This document shows, piece after piece, positions 45,784 to 55,418 of a stretch of DNA of 64,000 nt. The notes under the pieces are model-generated. The model was given only the letters and a program-made list of their open reading frames with translations. It did no database searches and was not told the DNA's origin. Each line of letters opens with the position of its first letter. Within the stretch, counting starts at the first letter, position 1. The stretch covers positions 496,001-560,000 of the forward strand of contig NZ_JACORT010000001.1 of assembly GCF_014297465.1 (NCBI RefSeq), read 5' to 3'. Position numbers and translations under genes: made by a program. The DNA is from Ramlibacter cellulosilyticus. Lineage in GTDB: Bacteria; Pseudomonadota; Gammaproteobacteria; Burkholderiales; Burkholderiaceae_C.

Positions 45784-46188
45784 ATGGAGAACCCCGAGAA
45801 GCCCGCCCACGCCACCCCGTTCGAGTGGATCGGCGGGGAAGAGAAGGTCCACGCGCTCGTCGAGCGCTTCTACGACCTGATGGACCTGGAGCCCAGGTAC
45901 AAGGAGCTGCGCGCCGCGCACGGCACCGAGCTGGAGCGCGCGCGGCAGAACCTGTTCTGGTTCCTGTGCGGCTGGCTCGGCGGGCCGCAGCACTACACGG
46001 ACCGCTTCGGCCACCCGCGCCTGCGGATGCGGCACATGCCTTTCAAGATCGGCGTCCTCGAGCGCGACCAGTGGCTCGCGTGCATGGATGAAGCGATGGG
46101 GGACGTCGGGGTGCCGCAGGAGCTGCGGGAGCGGCTGAACCAGTCGTTCTTCCAGACGGCGGACTGGATGCGGAACACGCCGATGTGA
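45784..46188 (+). CDS. Group II truncated haemoglobin
   Basis: 134 residues. The trHbII pattern is clear: PFEWIGGEEKVHALVERFYD, then YKELRAAHG, FWFLCGWLGGPQHYTDRFGHPRLRMRHMPF with the proximal histidine region, and WLACMDEAM. These small globins bind O2, CO or NO; group II members have been linked to peroxide handling and NO defence. It stands after the permease and is followed by a palindromic repeat. The start at 45784 is the first ATG after the permease stop. Confidence 0.93.
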   Translation: MENPEKPAHATPFEWIGGEEKVHALVERFYDLMDLEPRYKELRAAHGTELERARQNLFWFLCGWLGGPQHYTDRFGHPRLRMRHMPFKIGVLERDQWLACMDEAMGDVGVPQELRERLNQSFFQTADWMRNTPM

Positions 46189-46196
46189 AGGGAATC

Positions 46197-46305
46197 GCTG
46201 GGGTGCGCCGCTTCGCTTGCGCAACCCAGCCTACGGTGCGCCCCGGATCGTGCACCGGGGTGAGCGAAGCGCTCGTAGGCTGGGTTGAGCGAAGCTCACC
46301 CCAGC
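46197..46305. repeat. Long palindromic repeat, GTAGGCTGGGTT family
   Basis: Left arm GCTGGGGTGCGCCGCTTCGC...CCTACG (46197-46235) pairs with the right arm CGTAGGCTGGGTTGAGCGAA... (46274-46305). It lies exactly between the stops of two convergent genes, the haemoglobin (46188) and Smr (46319). The core matches the elements at 6097 and 14704. Confidence 0.85.
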
Positions 46306-46318
46306 ATGCACGGCCGCC

Positions 46319-46957
46319 TCACGACGACGGCTTCAACAGCACCACCACCGCCCCCGCTCCCCCCTCATCTCCCCGCGCCTGCACGAACGCCATCACCTCG
46401 TTCTTCTGCACCAGCCAGCTGTGCACCTTCCCCTTCAGGACGGGTGTCTTCCCCGGGGACCCGAGTCCCTTGCCGTGCACCACGCGCACGCAACGCAGGC
46501 CCTGGCGCACCGCTTCGCGCAGGAAGGTGGCGAGGGCCTCGCGCGCGTCGTCGGTGCGCAGCCCGTGCAGGTCGATCTCCGACTGGATGCTCCACTCGCC
46601 GCGCCGCAGCTTGCGCGCGACGTCGATGCCCACGCCGGGACGGCGGAAGCTCATGGCGTCGTCCACCTCCAGCAGCGTGGACGCGTCGAACTCGTCGCTG
46701 ATCGCCTCCTTCAGCACCCGCTGGTCATCGAGCTGGCGCTGCGCCGGAATCGGCGCCACCGGCTCCGGCGCGTGCCGCACGCGCCCGTGGTGGCGCAAGG
46801 GCTCCACCTTGCCCGCGGCGCGCTGGAACAGGTTCTTCTCCGCTTCCGTGCGCTTGCGCGCCTCCGCATCGCGGGCCGCCTGTTCGCGCGCGACGCGCTC
46901 CTGCTCGGCGAGGTGCCTGCGGATCGCACCCAGGTCCTGCAGCGACTTCGTTTTCAA
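46319..46957 (-). CDS. Smr-domain protein (MutS2 C-terminal type endonuclease domain)
   Basis: 212 residues from a TTG start at 46957 that overlaps the radC stop (TTGA) and is preceded by GAGAAGGG. The N-terminal half is charged and coiled; the C-terminal Smr domain (about 120-205) contains [20 protein letters not shown] and [17 protein letters not shown]. Stand-alone Smr proteins bind or nick nucleic acids in repair, recombination or RNA processing. The overlap with radC means coupled expression. Confidence 0.88.
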   Translation of the reverse strand: MKTKSLQDLGAIRRHLAEQERVAREQAARDAEARKRTEAEKNLFQRAAGKVEPLRHHGRVRHAPEPVAPIPAQRQLDDQRVLKEAISDEFDASTLLEVDDAMSFRRPGVGIDVARKLRRGEWSIQSEIDLHGLRTDDAREALATFLREAVRQGLRCVRVVHGKGLGSPGKTPVLKGKVHSWLVQKNEVMAFVQARGDEGGAGAVVVLLKPSS

Positions 46958-47631
46958 AGCAATCCCTTCTCGGCCATCGACAGCGCGTGCCCCGGGGCCA
47001 CGATCACGTGATCGAGCACCCGCACGTCCACCAGCGCGAGGGCGGCCTTGAGCGTCTGCGTCAGGGCTTCGTCCGCGCGGGACGGCTGCACCGTGCCGCT
47101 GGGATGATTGTGGGCCAGTACCACGGCGGCGGAGTGGTGGTGCAAGGCCTTGAGCACGACTTCGCGCGGGTACACGCTCGTCTGGGTCAGCGTGCCGCGG
47201 AAGAGTTCCTCCATGGCCACGAGGCGGTTCTGCGCGTCGAGGAAGAGGGCGGCGAACACTTCGTGCGGACGGCGTGCGAGATGCAGCTGCAGGTAATTTT
47301 TCACGGCCTCGGGCGAGCCGAAGACCTCGCGCGCCTTCAGTTGCTCCGCGACGGCGCGCCGCGCGAGCTCCAGCACCGCCATCAGCTCGGAGCGCTTGGC
47401 CGTGCCGCCCAGGCCGTTGACGCCGCGCAGCTCGTCGCCGCTGGCATGCAGCAGGCCGGCGAGGCCCTGGAAGCGTCCCAGCACCTCCTCGGCCATCTGG
47501 AAGACGCCGCGGCCGCGCGTGCCCGTGCGCAGCAGCAGCGCCAGCAACTCGGTGTCGCTGAGCGCGCCCGGCCCCCGGGCGAGCAGCTTTTCGCGCGGCC
47601 GCGCGTCCGGCGGGAGGTCTTTGAGCGCCAT
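46954..47631 (-). CDS. radC: RadC family JAB-domain protein
   Basis: 225 residues from the ATG at 47631 ([20 protein letters not shown]). The N-terminal helix-hairpin-helix-like part ([18 protein letters not shown]) leads to a JAB/MPN domain with the metal motif HNHPSG and [15 protein letters not shown]. Once linked to DNA repair, RadC has no settled function. A GTG 15 bases upstream is an alternative start, but AAGGGG sits well for the ATG. It overlaps the Smr gene and is divergent from fkpB. Confidence 0.93.
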   Translation of the reverse strand: MALKDLPPDARPREKLLARGPGALSDTELLALLLRTGTRGRGVFQMAEEVLGRFQGLAGLLHASGDELRGVNGLGGTAKRSELMAVLELARRAVAEQLKAREVFGSPEAVKNYLQLHLARRPHEVFAALFLDAQNRLVAMEELFRGTLTQTSVYPREVVLKALHHHSAAVVLAHNHPSGTVQPSRADEALTQTLKAALALVDVRVLDHVIVAPGHALSMAEKGLL

Positions 47632-47685
47632 CACGAGCCCCTTCACCCCGACTTTTTACAATAGGGGCCAATCATCGGGACTTCC

Positions 47686-48162
47686 ATGGCCTCCACCGCT
47701 GCCCGGGTGCAACCCGGCTCCTTCCTCACGCTGCACTACCGCCTCGCGGGACCGGCGGGCGACATCATCAACACCTTCCACGACAAGCCCGCCACGCTGA
47801 CGCTGGGCGCGGGCGAGCTGTCGCCGGCGGTGGAGCAGCGCCTGCTGGGCCTGGAGGAAGGCGCGCGCACGGTCTTCGAGATCCCCGCGGGCGAGGCCTT
47901 CGGGGAACGCAACCCCGAGATGGTGCAGTGGGTCGCGCGCAAGCTCCTCGCTCAAATGGGGGACCCGCACGAGCGCTACGCGGTGGGCGACGTGGTGCAG
48001 TTCCCCACGCCGGACGGCCTGGGCCAGTACGCGGGCGCCGTGCGGCAGCTGGGCGAGGACAGGGACGGCGACGGCCAGCCCGACGCGGTGCTGTTCGACT
48101 TCAACCACCCGCTCGCGGGCCAGCCGGTGACCTTCGAGGTCCACCTGATCGGAGTGCTGTGA
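47686..48162 (+). CDS. fkpB: FKBP-type peptidyl-prolyl isomerase (SlpA/FkpB type)
   Basis: 158 residues with the SlyD/SlpA-like FKBP opening [20 protein letters not shown], the flap [19 protein letters not shown] and the end [20 protein letters not shown]. It catalyses cis-trans isomerisation of prolyl bonds and may act as a chaperone. It shares one base with ispH (TGATG), the conserved fkpB-ispH order seen in many proteobacteria. Confidence 0.94.
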   Translation: MASTAARVQPGSFLTLHYRLAGPAGDIINTFHDKPATLTLGAGELSPAVEQRLLGLEEGARTVFEIPAGEAFGERNPEMVQWVARKLLAQMGDPHERYAVGDVVQFPTPDGLGQYAGAVRQLGEDRDGDGQPDAVLFDFNHPLAGQPVTFEVHLIGVL

Positions 48163-49097
48163 TGACGGCTCCCGGCGAAATCCTCCTGGCCGAGCCGCGC
48201 GGGTTCTGCGCGGGCGTGGACCGCGCCATCGACATCGTGGAGCGGGCGCTCGAGAAGTTCGGCGCGCCGATCTACGTGCGACACGAGATCGTGCACAACA
48301 CCTTCGTCGTGAACGACCTCAAGTCCAAGGGCGCGATCTTCATCGAGGACCTGGCGGAAGTGCCGCCGGGCGCCACGCTGGTGTTCTCCGCCCACGGCGT
48401 GAGCAAGGCGGTGCAGCAGGAGGCGCAGCAGCGCGGCTTCCACGTGTTCGACGCGACCTGCCCGCTGGTGAGCAAGGTGCACATCGAGGTGGCCAAGCTC
48501 GCGAAGGAAGGCTACGAGTTCATCATGATCGGCCACAAGGGGCACCCCGAGGTGGAAGGCACGATGGGCCAGCTCGATCACGGCATCCACCTGGTGGAGG
48601 ACGTGGCGGACGTCGCGTACGTGCAGCCTTCGCAGACCGAGCGCCTCGCCGTCGTCACGCAGACCACGCTGTCGGTGGACGACGCGGCGGCCATCACGCG
48701 CGCCGTCAAGGAACGCTTCCCCTCCATCCGCGAGCCCAAGCAGCAGGACATCTGCTACGCCACGCAGAACCGCCAGGACGCGGTGAAGATGCTGGCGCGC
48801 GAGGTGGACGTGGTGATCGTGGTGGGCAGCCCCACCAGCTCCAACAGCAACCGCCTCGCCGAACTCGCGCGCAAGCTGGGCGTGACGAGCTACATGGTCG
48901 ACAGCCCGCAGGAGCTGAAGGCCGAATGGCTGGAAGGCCGCTCGCGCGTGGGCCTCACCGCCGGCGCCTCGGCGCCCGAGGTGCTGGTGCAGGAAGTCGT
49001 CGCGCGCATCAAGGCCCTGGGTGCCGTGTCCGTGCGCAAGATGGACGGCATCGTGGAGACGGTCAAGTTCCCGCTGCCCAAGGGCCTGAAGCTGTGA
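48162..49097 (+). CDS. ispH: 4-hydroxy-3-methylbut-2-enyl diphosphate reductase
   Basis: 311 residues. The three cluster cysteines are in [21 protein letters not shown] and the [20 protein letters not shown] part following [21 protein letters not shown] and SAHGVSK are also conserved. The last step of the methylerythritol phosphate pathway makes IPP and DMAPP. It overlaps the following dehydratase gene by 4 bp (GTGA). Confidence 0.97.
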   Translation: MTAPGEILLAEPRGFCAGVDRAIDIVERALEKFGAPIYVRHEIVHNTFVVNDLKSKGAIFIEDLAEVPPGATLVFSAHGVSKAVQQEAQQRGFHVFDATCPLVSKVHIEVAKLAKEGYEFIMIGHKGHPEVEGTMGQLDHGIHLVEDVADVAYVQPSQTERLAVVTQTTLSVDDAAAITRAVKERFPSIREPKQQDICYATQNRQDAVKMLAREVDVVIVVGSPTSSNSNRLAELARKLGVTSYMVDSPQELKAEWLEGRSRVGLTAGASAPEVLVQEVVARIKALGAVSVRKMDGIVETVKFPLPKGLKL

Positions 49098-50041
49098 ACC
49101 GCAGCGAAGTCCTGGCCGCCGCCGAGCGCTTCGCGACCGACGGCCGGGGCTTCGTGCGCCGCACGCCGCTGTGGAAGCTGCCGGGCGCGGCGCTGGGCGT
49201 CGCGTGCGCGGAAGTGTGGCTCAAGCTGGAACACCTGCAGGTGGCGGGCAGCTTCAAGGCGCGCGGCATGTACAACCGGCTGCTGGCGAATCCTGTGCCT
49301 GAGAGTGGCGTCATCGTCGCGTCCGGGGGGAACGCCGGGATCGCCACCGCCGCCGCGGCGCGCGCGCTCGGCGTGCCCTGCGAAGTGTTCGTGCCGACCG
49401 TCAGCAGCCCCGCCAAGCAGGCGAAGCTGCGCGAGCTGGGGGCACAGGTCGTCGTGACCGGTGCCGTGTACGCGGAAGCGTTTCAGGCGTGCCTCGCGCG
49501 CCAGCGCGAGACCGGCGCGCTCCTCACGCATGCCTACGACCAGCCGGAAGTCGTCGCCGGCGCCGGCACGCTCGCGATGGAGATCGAGGAGCAGGGCGGC
49601 GAGGCCCCCGACAGCGTGCTGGTGAGCGTCGGCGGCGGTGGCCTCATCGCGGGCATCGCCGCGTGGTTCGAGGACCGCAGCCGCGTCGTCGCCCTGGAGC
49701 CGGAGCTCGCGCCCACGCTGTACCGCGCGCGCGAAGCCGGCGCGCCGGTGGACGTGGGCGTGAGCGGCATCGCAGCGGATTCGCTGGGCGCCAAGCGCAT
49801 CGGCGCGATCGCGTGGGATCTCGCGCAGCGCCATGTGCGCGATGCGCTGCTGTTGCCGGATGCGGCCATCCGCGAGGCGCAGCTCGCGCTGTGGACGGAG
49901 TTCAAGCTGGCCGTCGAACCGGCCGCGGCCCTGGGCCTGGCCGCGCTGCAATCGGGCGCCTACGTGCCGCAGGCCGACGAGATCGTGGCCCTGGTGGTGT
50001 GCGGGGCCAACCTCGACCCGGCCTCGCTCACTCGCAGCTGA
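49094..50041 (+). CDS. PLP-dependent serine/threonine dehydratase-like enzyme
   Basis: 315 residues from a GTG overlapping the ispH stop (GTGA). The PLP lysine is K55 in GSFKARG, with [13 protein letters not shown] for phosphate/substrate binding and [14 protein letters not shown] for the PLP phosphate. It lacks the C-terminal ACT-like regulatory domain of biosynthetic IlvA, so it resembles catabolic threonine dehydratase or serine racemase-like fold-II enzymes. The exact substrate is uncertain. Its end overlaps the convergent VOC-family gene by 14 bp. Confidence 0.88.
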   Translation: MNRSEVLAAAERFATDGRGFVRRTPLWKLPGAALGVACAEVWLKLEHLQVAGSFKARGMYNRLLANPVPESGVIVASGGNAGIATAAAARALGVPCEVFVPTVSSPAKQAKLRELGAQVVVTGAVYAEAFQACLARQRETGALLTHAYDQPEVVAGAGTLAMEIEEQGGEAPDSVLVSVGGGGLIAGIAAWFEDRSRVVALEPELAPTLYRAREAGAPVDVGVSGIAADSLGAKRIGAIAWDLAQRHVRDALLLPDAAIREAQLALWTEFKLAVEPAAALGLAALQSGAYVPQADEIVALVVCGANLDPASLTRS

Positions 50042-50447
50042 CCATCCACGGCACGCCGAACTTGTCCGTCAGCATGCCGAAGTGCCCGCCCCAGAAGGGC
50101 GGCGCGAACGGCATCTTCACCTGGCCGCCGGCCGCGAGCGCGTCGAAGGCCTTGCGTGCCTGGTCGACGCCGCCCTTGACCCAGAGCGATACCGTGATGC
50201 CGTTGTAGCCGGACACACTGCCCATGCCGGGCGGCACGTCGCTGCCCATGATCTGCGCGCCTTCGGCTTCCACGGTGCCGTGCATCACCTTCTTCTTCCA
50301 TTCGGGCGACAGCTCCTTGCCGTCCATGGGCGAGCCCTCGAAGCGCATCAGGGTCGTCACCTTGCCGCCGAGGCACTGGGCATAGAAGTTCAGCGCCTCC
50401 TCGCAGTTGCCGTGGAAGGAGAGATAGCAATCGATCTGCATGGCCAT
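50028..50447 (-). CDS. PhnB-like VOC-family protein
   Basis: 139 residues beginning MAMQIDCYLSFHGNCEEALN with AGGAGG six bases upstream of the first ATG. The PhnB/glyoxalase-like fold is indicated by FYAQCLGGKVTTLMRFEGSP, VMHGTVEAEGAQIMGSDVPP and [20 protein letters not shown]. Members of this DUF1428/3-demethylubiquinone-methyltransferase-like group are common, and their reaction is unknown. It is divergent from serS (59-bp gap). Confidence 0.9.
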   Translation of the reverse strand: MAMQIDCYLSFHGNCEEALNFYAQCLGGKVTTLMRFEGSPMDGKELSPEWKKKVMHGTVEAEGAQIMGSDVPPGMGSVSGYNGITVSLWVKGGVDQARKAFDALAAGGQVKMPFAPPFWGGHFGMLTDKFGVPWMVSCE

Positions 50448-50497
50448 GGGCGTCCTCCTTGGGGTGGGGCGACCATGGTACGGAAGCCCCCGAATAA

Positions 50498-51817
<1,320 letters not shown>

Positions 51818-51861
51818 GCTTGGGTTAAACTAACGGGCTTCGCACCACGCGAACCGAATCA

Positions 51862-51952
51862 GGAGCGGTGGCAGAGTGGTCGAATGCGCCGGACTCGAAA
51901 TCCGGTATACGGTTTTACCGTATCGAGGGTTCGAATCCCTCCTGCTCCGCCA
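51862..51952 (+). tRNA. tRNA-Ser (anticodon CGA)
   Basis: A 91-base tRNA including an encoded CCA end. Acceptor GGAGCGG pairs with CTGCTCC (one G-U), the anticodon stem CCGGA/TCCGG encloses CTCGAAA (anticodon CGA), a long variable arm (TACGGTTTTACCGTA) marks it as a class II serine tRNA, and the T-arm has GAGGGTTCGAATCCCTC. It reads UCG codons. A terminator follows directly. Confidence 0.96.
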
Positions 51953-51957
51953 AGAAC

Positions 51958-51979
51958 AAGGCCCGCGCAAGCGGGCCTT
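51958..51979 (+). terminator. Intrinsic terminator after tRNA-Ser
   Basis: Nine-base-pair stem AAGGCCCGC / GCGGGCCTT with a 4-base loop, followed by CTTGTTCC, 5 bases after the CCA end. Confidence 0.75.
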
Positions 51980-52014
51980 CTTGTTCCTGGCCAATCCCGG
52001 CGTCCCGCCGCGAG

Positions 52015-52548
52015 CTACGAACTCGCAGGCCGGTCGGACAGCTCCTCGACGAACCGCGCCAGATCGCTGCTCTCCGTCTTGTGGAAGACGGCGTCCGCCC
52101 CCAGCGCCGAGCAGTGCCGCCGGATCACGTCCGTCACGTAGCCGCTGAACACCACGACGGTGCCGCATTCCTGCTGTTCCTTGAGGTGCCGGACGATGTT
52201 GAAGCCATCGCCCTCGGCCAGCGTCAGGTCCACGATCGCGAGGTCCCACGATCCCCGGTTGGCGTCGGCCCAGTCCATCGCGAGCGTCTCGGAGTGGACG
52301 ACCCCGACCACTTCCGCATCGCCGGCCGCGGACACCAGCTCGCGCAGGGCGAGCTGCATGTTCACCGAGTCCTCCACCACGAGCACCCGCAGCGGATGCG
52401 ACACTTCCCCTGGGTGGATGTCCTGCTCTTCGGTTTGCACTGTCGGCTCAGCGTTGGGTTGGGCGATTACTGCATGGCACCCCTCGCAGCGCTGTAGGAC
52501 GCTTCCTGCGCACCGGTCAGGGAAAGTCGATCGCGAGAAGATGTTCAC
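52015..52548 (-). CDS. Stand-alone receiver-domain response regulator with N-terminal extension
   Basis: 177 residues if started at the GTG at 52548. The receiver (about 53-170) has LVVEDSVNMQLAL, phospho-acceptor D107 (DLAIVDLTLAEG), VVVFSGYVT and the Lys of VFHKTESS. There is no output domain. The N-terminal 50 residues (with three cysteines) are not receiver sequence; a GTG at 52440 would remove most of them and may be the true start, especially as the TGTAGG box at 52493 lies in this stretch. It is a paralogue of the receiver at 4558-4938. Confidence 0.8.
   Translation of the reverse strand: MNIFSRSTFPDRCAGSVLQRCEGCHAVIAQPNAEPTVQTEEQDIHPGEVSHPLRVLVVEDSVNMQLALRELVSAAGDAEVVGVVHSETLAMDWADANRGSWDLAIVDLTLAEGDGFNIVRHLKEQQECGTVVVFSGYVTDVIRRHCSALGADAVFHKTESSDLARFVEELSDRPASS
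52493..52510. promoter_or_regulatory. TGTAGG-N6 inverted-repeat box 4
   Basis: TGTAGG-ACGCTT-CCTGCG, between the receiver gene and the divergent hypothetical gene (start 52585, 84 bp away). CCTACA half-sites also occur at 52613 and 52635, 22 bp apart. It is nearly identical to box 3 at 7802-7819. Confidence 0.4.
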
Positions 52549-52584
52549 GATCGCGGGGCACTGCGACGCGACGGCGACGCGGGC

Positions 52585-53190
52585 GTGAATTGCTCCGCGC
52601 CCGCCACGCCGGCCTACAGCCGTCGCAGAACGTTCCTACAAGCAGAACGGTCCTGCCATGAGCCACTGCGAGCGAAGCATCCCCTCCGAAGAACATGGTG
52701 CGCGAATGGCGCCCGCACGCAGTTGCTGGCCGACGGCAGCTTGCGCATCGCCTGCCGGCATGCGAGCCAAGGGTCGGTTCGACTCGGCCTCCAGGACGTC
52801 TCGAAGCCGATCGCGTTTTCCGAGCCCCTGGCCAGCCCGGACCTCGAACCGGCCTACAGCTTCCGGATCGAGCATTCGAGCATGGCGTCGCTGCTCCTGA
52901 AGCTCCAGGCGCAATGGCTCGCGCCGACGTCGGTGCGCCTCTGGCTGGGGGCCCGCCTGGCGGCGTCCGGGCCCCTGGTTCCCCACTGCGTCTACCACGT
53001 GTCCGGACGAGGGCAGTTGCTGGCGGTCGTCGATGGGAGCGGCGAGGTCGGACTGAGGCCGGGCCTCGCGCTGGCCGAACTGCAGGACGCGAACTGGCTG
53101 GCGCGACCCGCGTCCGCGCGGTTCATTCCGCCCACGTTCCAGCGCACCACGATCCCGGACCTCGTGCGGGCGCATGCGTCGCGGGGTTAG
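52585..53190 (+). CDS. Hypothetical protein, uncertain 5' end
   Basis: 201 residues if started at the GTG at 52585. From about residue 46 (QLLADGSLRIACRHASQGSV) onward the third codon positions are almost all G or C, clearly coding, and the protein looks like a compact beta-rich domain (SFRIEHSSMASLLLKLQAQW, SVRLWLGARLAASGPLVPHC). Before that point codon use is poor. A better start, ATG at 52695 (MVREWRPHA), lies in another frame that would join after a one-base shift near 52720. No family recognised. It ends 30 bp before a strong terminator. Confidence 0.55.
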   Translation: MNCSAPATPAYSRRRTFLQAERSCHEPLRAKHPLRRTWCANGARTQLLADGSLRIACRHASQGSVRLGLQDVSKPIAFSEPLASPDLEPAYSFRIEHSSMASLLLKLQAQWLAPTSVRLWLGARLAASGPLVPHCVYHVSGRGQLLAVVDGSGEVGLRPGLALAELQDANWLARPASARFIPPTFQRTTIPDLVRAHASRG

Positions 53191-53219
53191 CACGGGTGCG
53201 CTGGGCACGCCCCAAGAAG

Positions 53220-53249
53220 AAAGCCCGCCTTGCGGCGGGCTTTCCCTTT
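53220..53249. terminator. Bidirectional intrinsic terminator
   Basis: Perfect 10-bp stem AAAGCCCGCC / GGCGGGCTTT followed on the plus strand by CCCTTTTTC. It terminates the plus-strand hypothetical gene and probably also the minus-strand zinc-ribbon gene arriving from 53496. Confidence 0.8.
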
Positions 53250-53496
53250 TTCTGGCCGGCTTTTCCTGCCGGTGTGTTCTCCGCCCCGCAGATTCGTGGG
53301 CCAGGACTTCGGTCGGCGCGAAGCCGAAACCGTTCCTGCCGTCCAGTCTCCTGTCCACCGACTCGGGCGGCAGCAACAGGAACGCATCGCACGCATAGCA
53401 GTGGTACAGGCGTCGGGTCCAGATCGCCTTCATCCACATCGCACGGCCGACGCGGTGGTAATGCTCCGCCCGGCATTCGCAAGCCGTCAGTCGCAT
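53220..53496 (-). CDS. Small zinc-ribbon-like protein, 3' end unresolved
   Basis: The ATG at 53496 is preceded by GAGGAGGAC, a strong ribosome site, and by a promoter candidate at 53519-53548. The first 70 codons are G/C-biased at position 3 and read MRLTACECRAEHYHRVGRAM ... WTRRLYHCYACDAFLLLPPE, with CxC and CxxC pairs about 30 residues apart that could bind zinc. The frame then stays open through the terminator at 53220-53249 and on to 52636, antisense to a coding gene. Its stop seems to have been lost, or a frameshift is present; the end given here is the hairpin, not a stop codon. Confidence 0.5.
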
Positions 53497-53518
53497 GTCC
53501 TCCTCCCCCTCGGCCGGG

Positions 53519-53548
53519 ATTATTCCCCCTGTTACGTGCCAACCACAA
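53519..53548 (-). promoter_or_regulatory. Candidate sigma70 promoter for the zinc-ribbon gene
   Basis: On the minus strand TTGTGG (53548-53543), an 18-base spacer and AATAAT (53524-53519; 5 of 6 to TATAAT) lie 23 bases upstream of the ATG at 53496. Confidence 0.4.
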
Positions 53549-53582
53549 GCATTTGTGATGGCTTTGCGACAGGCAAAAAAAG

Positions 53583-53606
53583 AGCCCCGCGCGAACGCGG
53601 GGCTTT
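53583..53606 (-). terminator. Strong intrinsic terminator
   Basis: Perfect 9-bp stem AGCCCCGCG / CGCGGGGCT with loop CGAA. On the minus strand it is followed by a run of seven T bases or more (the plus strand has AAAAAAA at 53575-53581), so it ends minus-strand transcription about 80 bp upstream of the zinc-ribbon gene. Confidence 0.8.
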
Positions 53607-53855
53607 CCCCTCAATGACCTCGCTTGCACTCGAGGCCTTCCCCAACGACACCCTGGTCCGGCGCCTTCGCCGGTCCCCGATTCCCCTGGCCTCCGGGCTG
53701 GTGCTGTACCAGCCATCCCACAACTTTGTTTCAAGAAGTATCGAAAAACGGGCGCTGGCGGGCAAGCCCGCTCGCTCGGCCGGGAGCCGCCGTTCGTCCC
53801 GCCCGCACGGACGGTCCGTGACGAAGTTGGCGTCCGCTCCCCGCCGGCAAAGAAA

Positions 53856-53877
53856 AAGCCCCGCCGGGGCGGGGCTT
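53856..53877 (-). terminator. Intrinsic terminator of the 54-kb gene
   Basis: Ten-base-pair stem AAGCCCCGCC / GGCGGGGCTT with a 2-base loop, T-rich on the minus strand after the stem, 17 bases after the stop codon at 53894. Confidence 0.75.
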
Positions 53878-53893
53878 GCGCAGGGGGCGGTGG

Positions 53894-54991
53894 TCAGCCT
53901 TGACGCTGGATCAGCGTGATCCGCTCCTCGGCGGTCTGGTTGCCGTTGGTGGCGGTCAGGCGCACGTCGTAGCGGGTGCCCGGGATGGGCAGGCCGCGCG
54001 GCGTGACCAGCACGTTGAAGTTGCCGTTGCGGTCGGCCTGCACCGTCTGGTCCGCCACCGGCTGGGTGACGCCCAGCAGGCCACCCACGCTCGCCACCGA
54101 GTCGACCTGCACGCGCACGTTGGCGTGCGGCGCCGTGCGGCCCTGGATCGCCAGGTTGCCGTTGGCATCCACGACGGCGTTGTTCTGGTGGCTGGTGATG
54201 GAGAGCGGGAAGCGGCCGTCGCCGTCACGGCGCGCATCGCGCTGGTCGCGGTCGCGGTCCGCGCGGTCACGGTCGCGGTCGCGGAAGTCGTCGTCGCGCA
54301 CGTTGAGGTCCAGGCGCGCGGTATCGCGCTGCTGGCCCTTGCGCAGGGTGGCGACCGCGCTGCGGAACGCGTCCGGGTCGTCGCGGCGGCGGATCGTGTA
54401 CGAGCCTTCGTAGACGCCCGGGCGCGATTCGGCCAGGTCGACGCCGTTGATCACGCCGGGGATGTCCAGCCAGGCATCGCCGCCGGGGACACCGTTCAGG
54501 CGGAAGTGCAGCTCGCGCCCCGGCTCCAGCCGCGGGATGGGGCGCATGACGAAGCGCTCGATCTGGGCCTGCTGCGGCGCGTTGCCCATGGCAAGGGCCT
54601 GGAACCCGGGCGGGAAGTTGAACTGGCGCGAGTAGCTGCGCTCGCCGAAGGTGACGCGCGCGGTCATGAGCTGCGTCGGGTCGATCCGGTCGCTGCGGCG
54701 GACGACGTACGTGCCCGTGTAGTTGCCGCGCGTCGCTTCGCGCAGCGGCACGGTGATGCCGCTGTCGCCCAACGTCAGGCTCGCGCGCTTCGCCTTGGGC
54801 GTCGCATACACCTGCACGCGCAGCGTCGCGCCGGGCGACAGGCCGGAGTCGGAGTTGAGCGCCATGTTGGTGATCCGCGGCGCCGTCGCCGTCCGCGCCT
54901 GCGCGTGGACCGGCTGCGCGACGAAGGTGGCCGCGGCCGGGGCCAGCAGCATCAGCGCCGCCACGGTGGATTTGAAGGTGTGCTTGGCCAT
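53894..54991 (-). CDS. Secreted beta-rich (Ig-like) protein with Asp-Arg linker
   Basis: 365 residues from the ATG at 54991, with a signal peptide (MAKHTFKSTVAALMLLAPAA, cut near VHAQA). The mature protein contains three repeats of about 85-95 residues of alternating beta strands (LSPGATLRVQVYATPKAKRA; LEPGRELHFRLNGVPGGDAW; a last one with VRVQVDSVASVG), consistent with Ig-like folds. Two of them share the pattern YTGTYVVRRSDRID / YEGSYTIRRRDDPD. A linker DRDRDRADRDRDQRD lies before the last domain. It is likely periplasmic or extracellular; the function is unknown. Confidence 0.78.
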   Translation of the reverse strand: MAKHTFKSTVAALMLLAPAAATFVAQPVHAQARTATAPRITNMALNSDSGLSPGATLRVQVYATPKAKRASLTLGDSGITVPLREATRGNYTGTYVVRRSDRIDPTQLMTARVTFGERSYSRQFNFPPGFQALAMGNAPQQAQIERFVMRPIPRLEPGRELHFRLNGVPGGDAWLDIPGVINGVDLAESRPGVYEGSYTIRRRDDPDAFRSAVATLRKGQQRDTARLDLNVRDDDFRDRDRDRADRDRDQRDARRDGDGRFPLSITSHQNNAVVDANGNLAIQGRTAPHANVRVQVDSVASVGGLLGVTQPVADQTVQADRNGNFNVLVTPRGLPIPGTRYDVRLTATNGNQTAEERITLIQRQG

Positions 54992-55113
54992 GGGGATGCC
55001 TCCTGGTGTCGAGATAAGCTCAACATAGGAGCCGCAGCTCGGCGGCCGTGTCAGGCCGGGGCGCCGTCCTGCGTCGGAGGGCCCGCGCAATGCGTGCGGG
55101 CTTTTCCGGCTCG

Positions 55114-55392
55114 TCAGTGCGTGGGCGGTTCGCCGGGTCCACGCTCCAGCGGCGGCATCTCGCTCGGCGAGCCGGCCTGGAAGCTGGTCAGGCGCGTGTC
55201 TTCGCCGGCGTCGCTGAAGAAGCGTTCCGCCGCCTCGCCGCGCGCCACCTGCACGCGGTACCAGGCATAGCCCGCGGCGGCGACGGCCACGAAGGCCACG
55301 CCGCCCCAGGAGCGCAGGTACCAGGAGAGCGCCAGCAGGAGGACGGCCGCGAGGGCGGCGGCGATGGGGACGAGTCGGCCTGGGCGTTTCAT
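55114..55392 (-). CDS. Small two-helix membrane protein
   Basis: 92 residues: two adjacent hydrophobic helices (about 7-25 and 29-46, LVPIAAALAAVLLLALSWYL and WGGVAFVAVAAAGYAWY), then a hydrophilic tail with acidic and proline residues. No family recognised. It is on the minus strand in a run of small envelope/stress genes (BON protein, membrane protein, Ku), 26 bp from the BON gene. Confidence 0.7.
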   Translation of the reverse strand: MKRPGRLVPIAAALAAVLLLALSWYLRSWGGVAFVAVAAAGYAWYRVQVARGEAAERFFSDAGEDTRLTSFQAGSPSEMPPLERGPGEPPTH

Positions 55393-55418
55393 GGGCGGCA
55401 GTGGATGGCCGCCCGATG

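Larger units (their letters stand above)
53497..53893. other. Intergenic region with promoter and terminators, no convincing gene
   Basis: Read on the minus strand this 400-bp gap holds the terminator of the 54-kb gene (53856-53877), then about 230 bases without a supported reading frame (53610-53850), a second strong terminator (53583-53606), and the promoter and ribosome site of the zinc-ribbon gene. The middle part could encode a short RNA ending at the second terminator. Confidence 0.5.

Noticed and set aside
53528..53545. Sigma54 promoter suggested by TGGCACG upstream of the zinc-ribbon gene
   Set aside because: The -24 element is good, but the position of the -12 element reads AGGG instead of TTGC, and a sigma70 -10 fits better.
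53532..53765. A 77-codon minus-strand frame upstream of the zinc-ribbon gene
   Set aside because: It runs through the strong terminator at 53583-53606 and has no ribosome site or codon bias.
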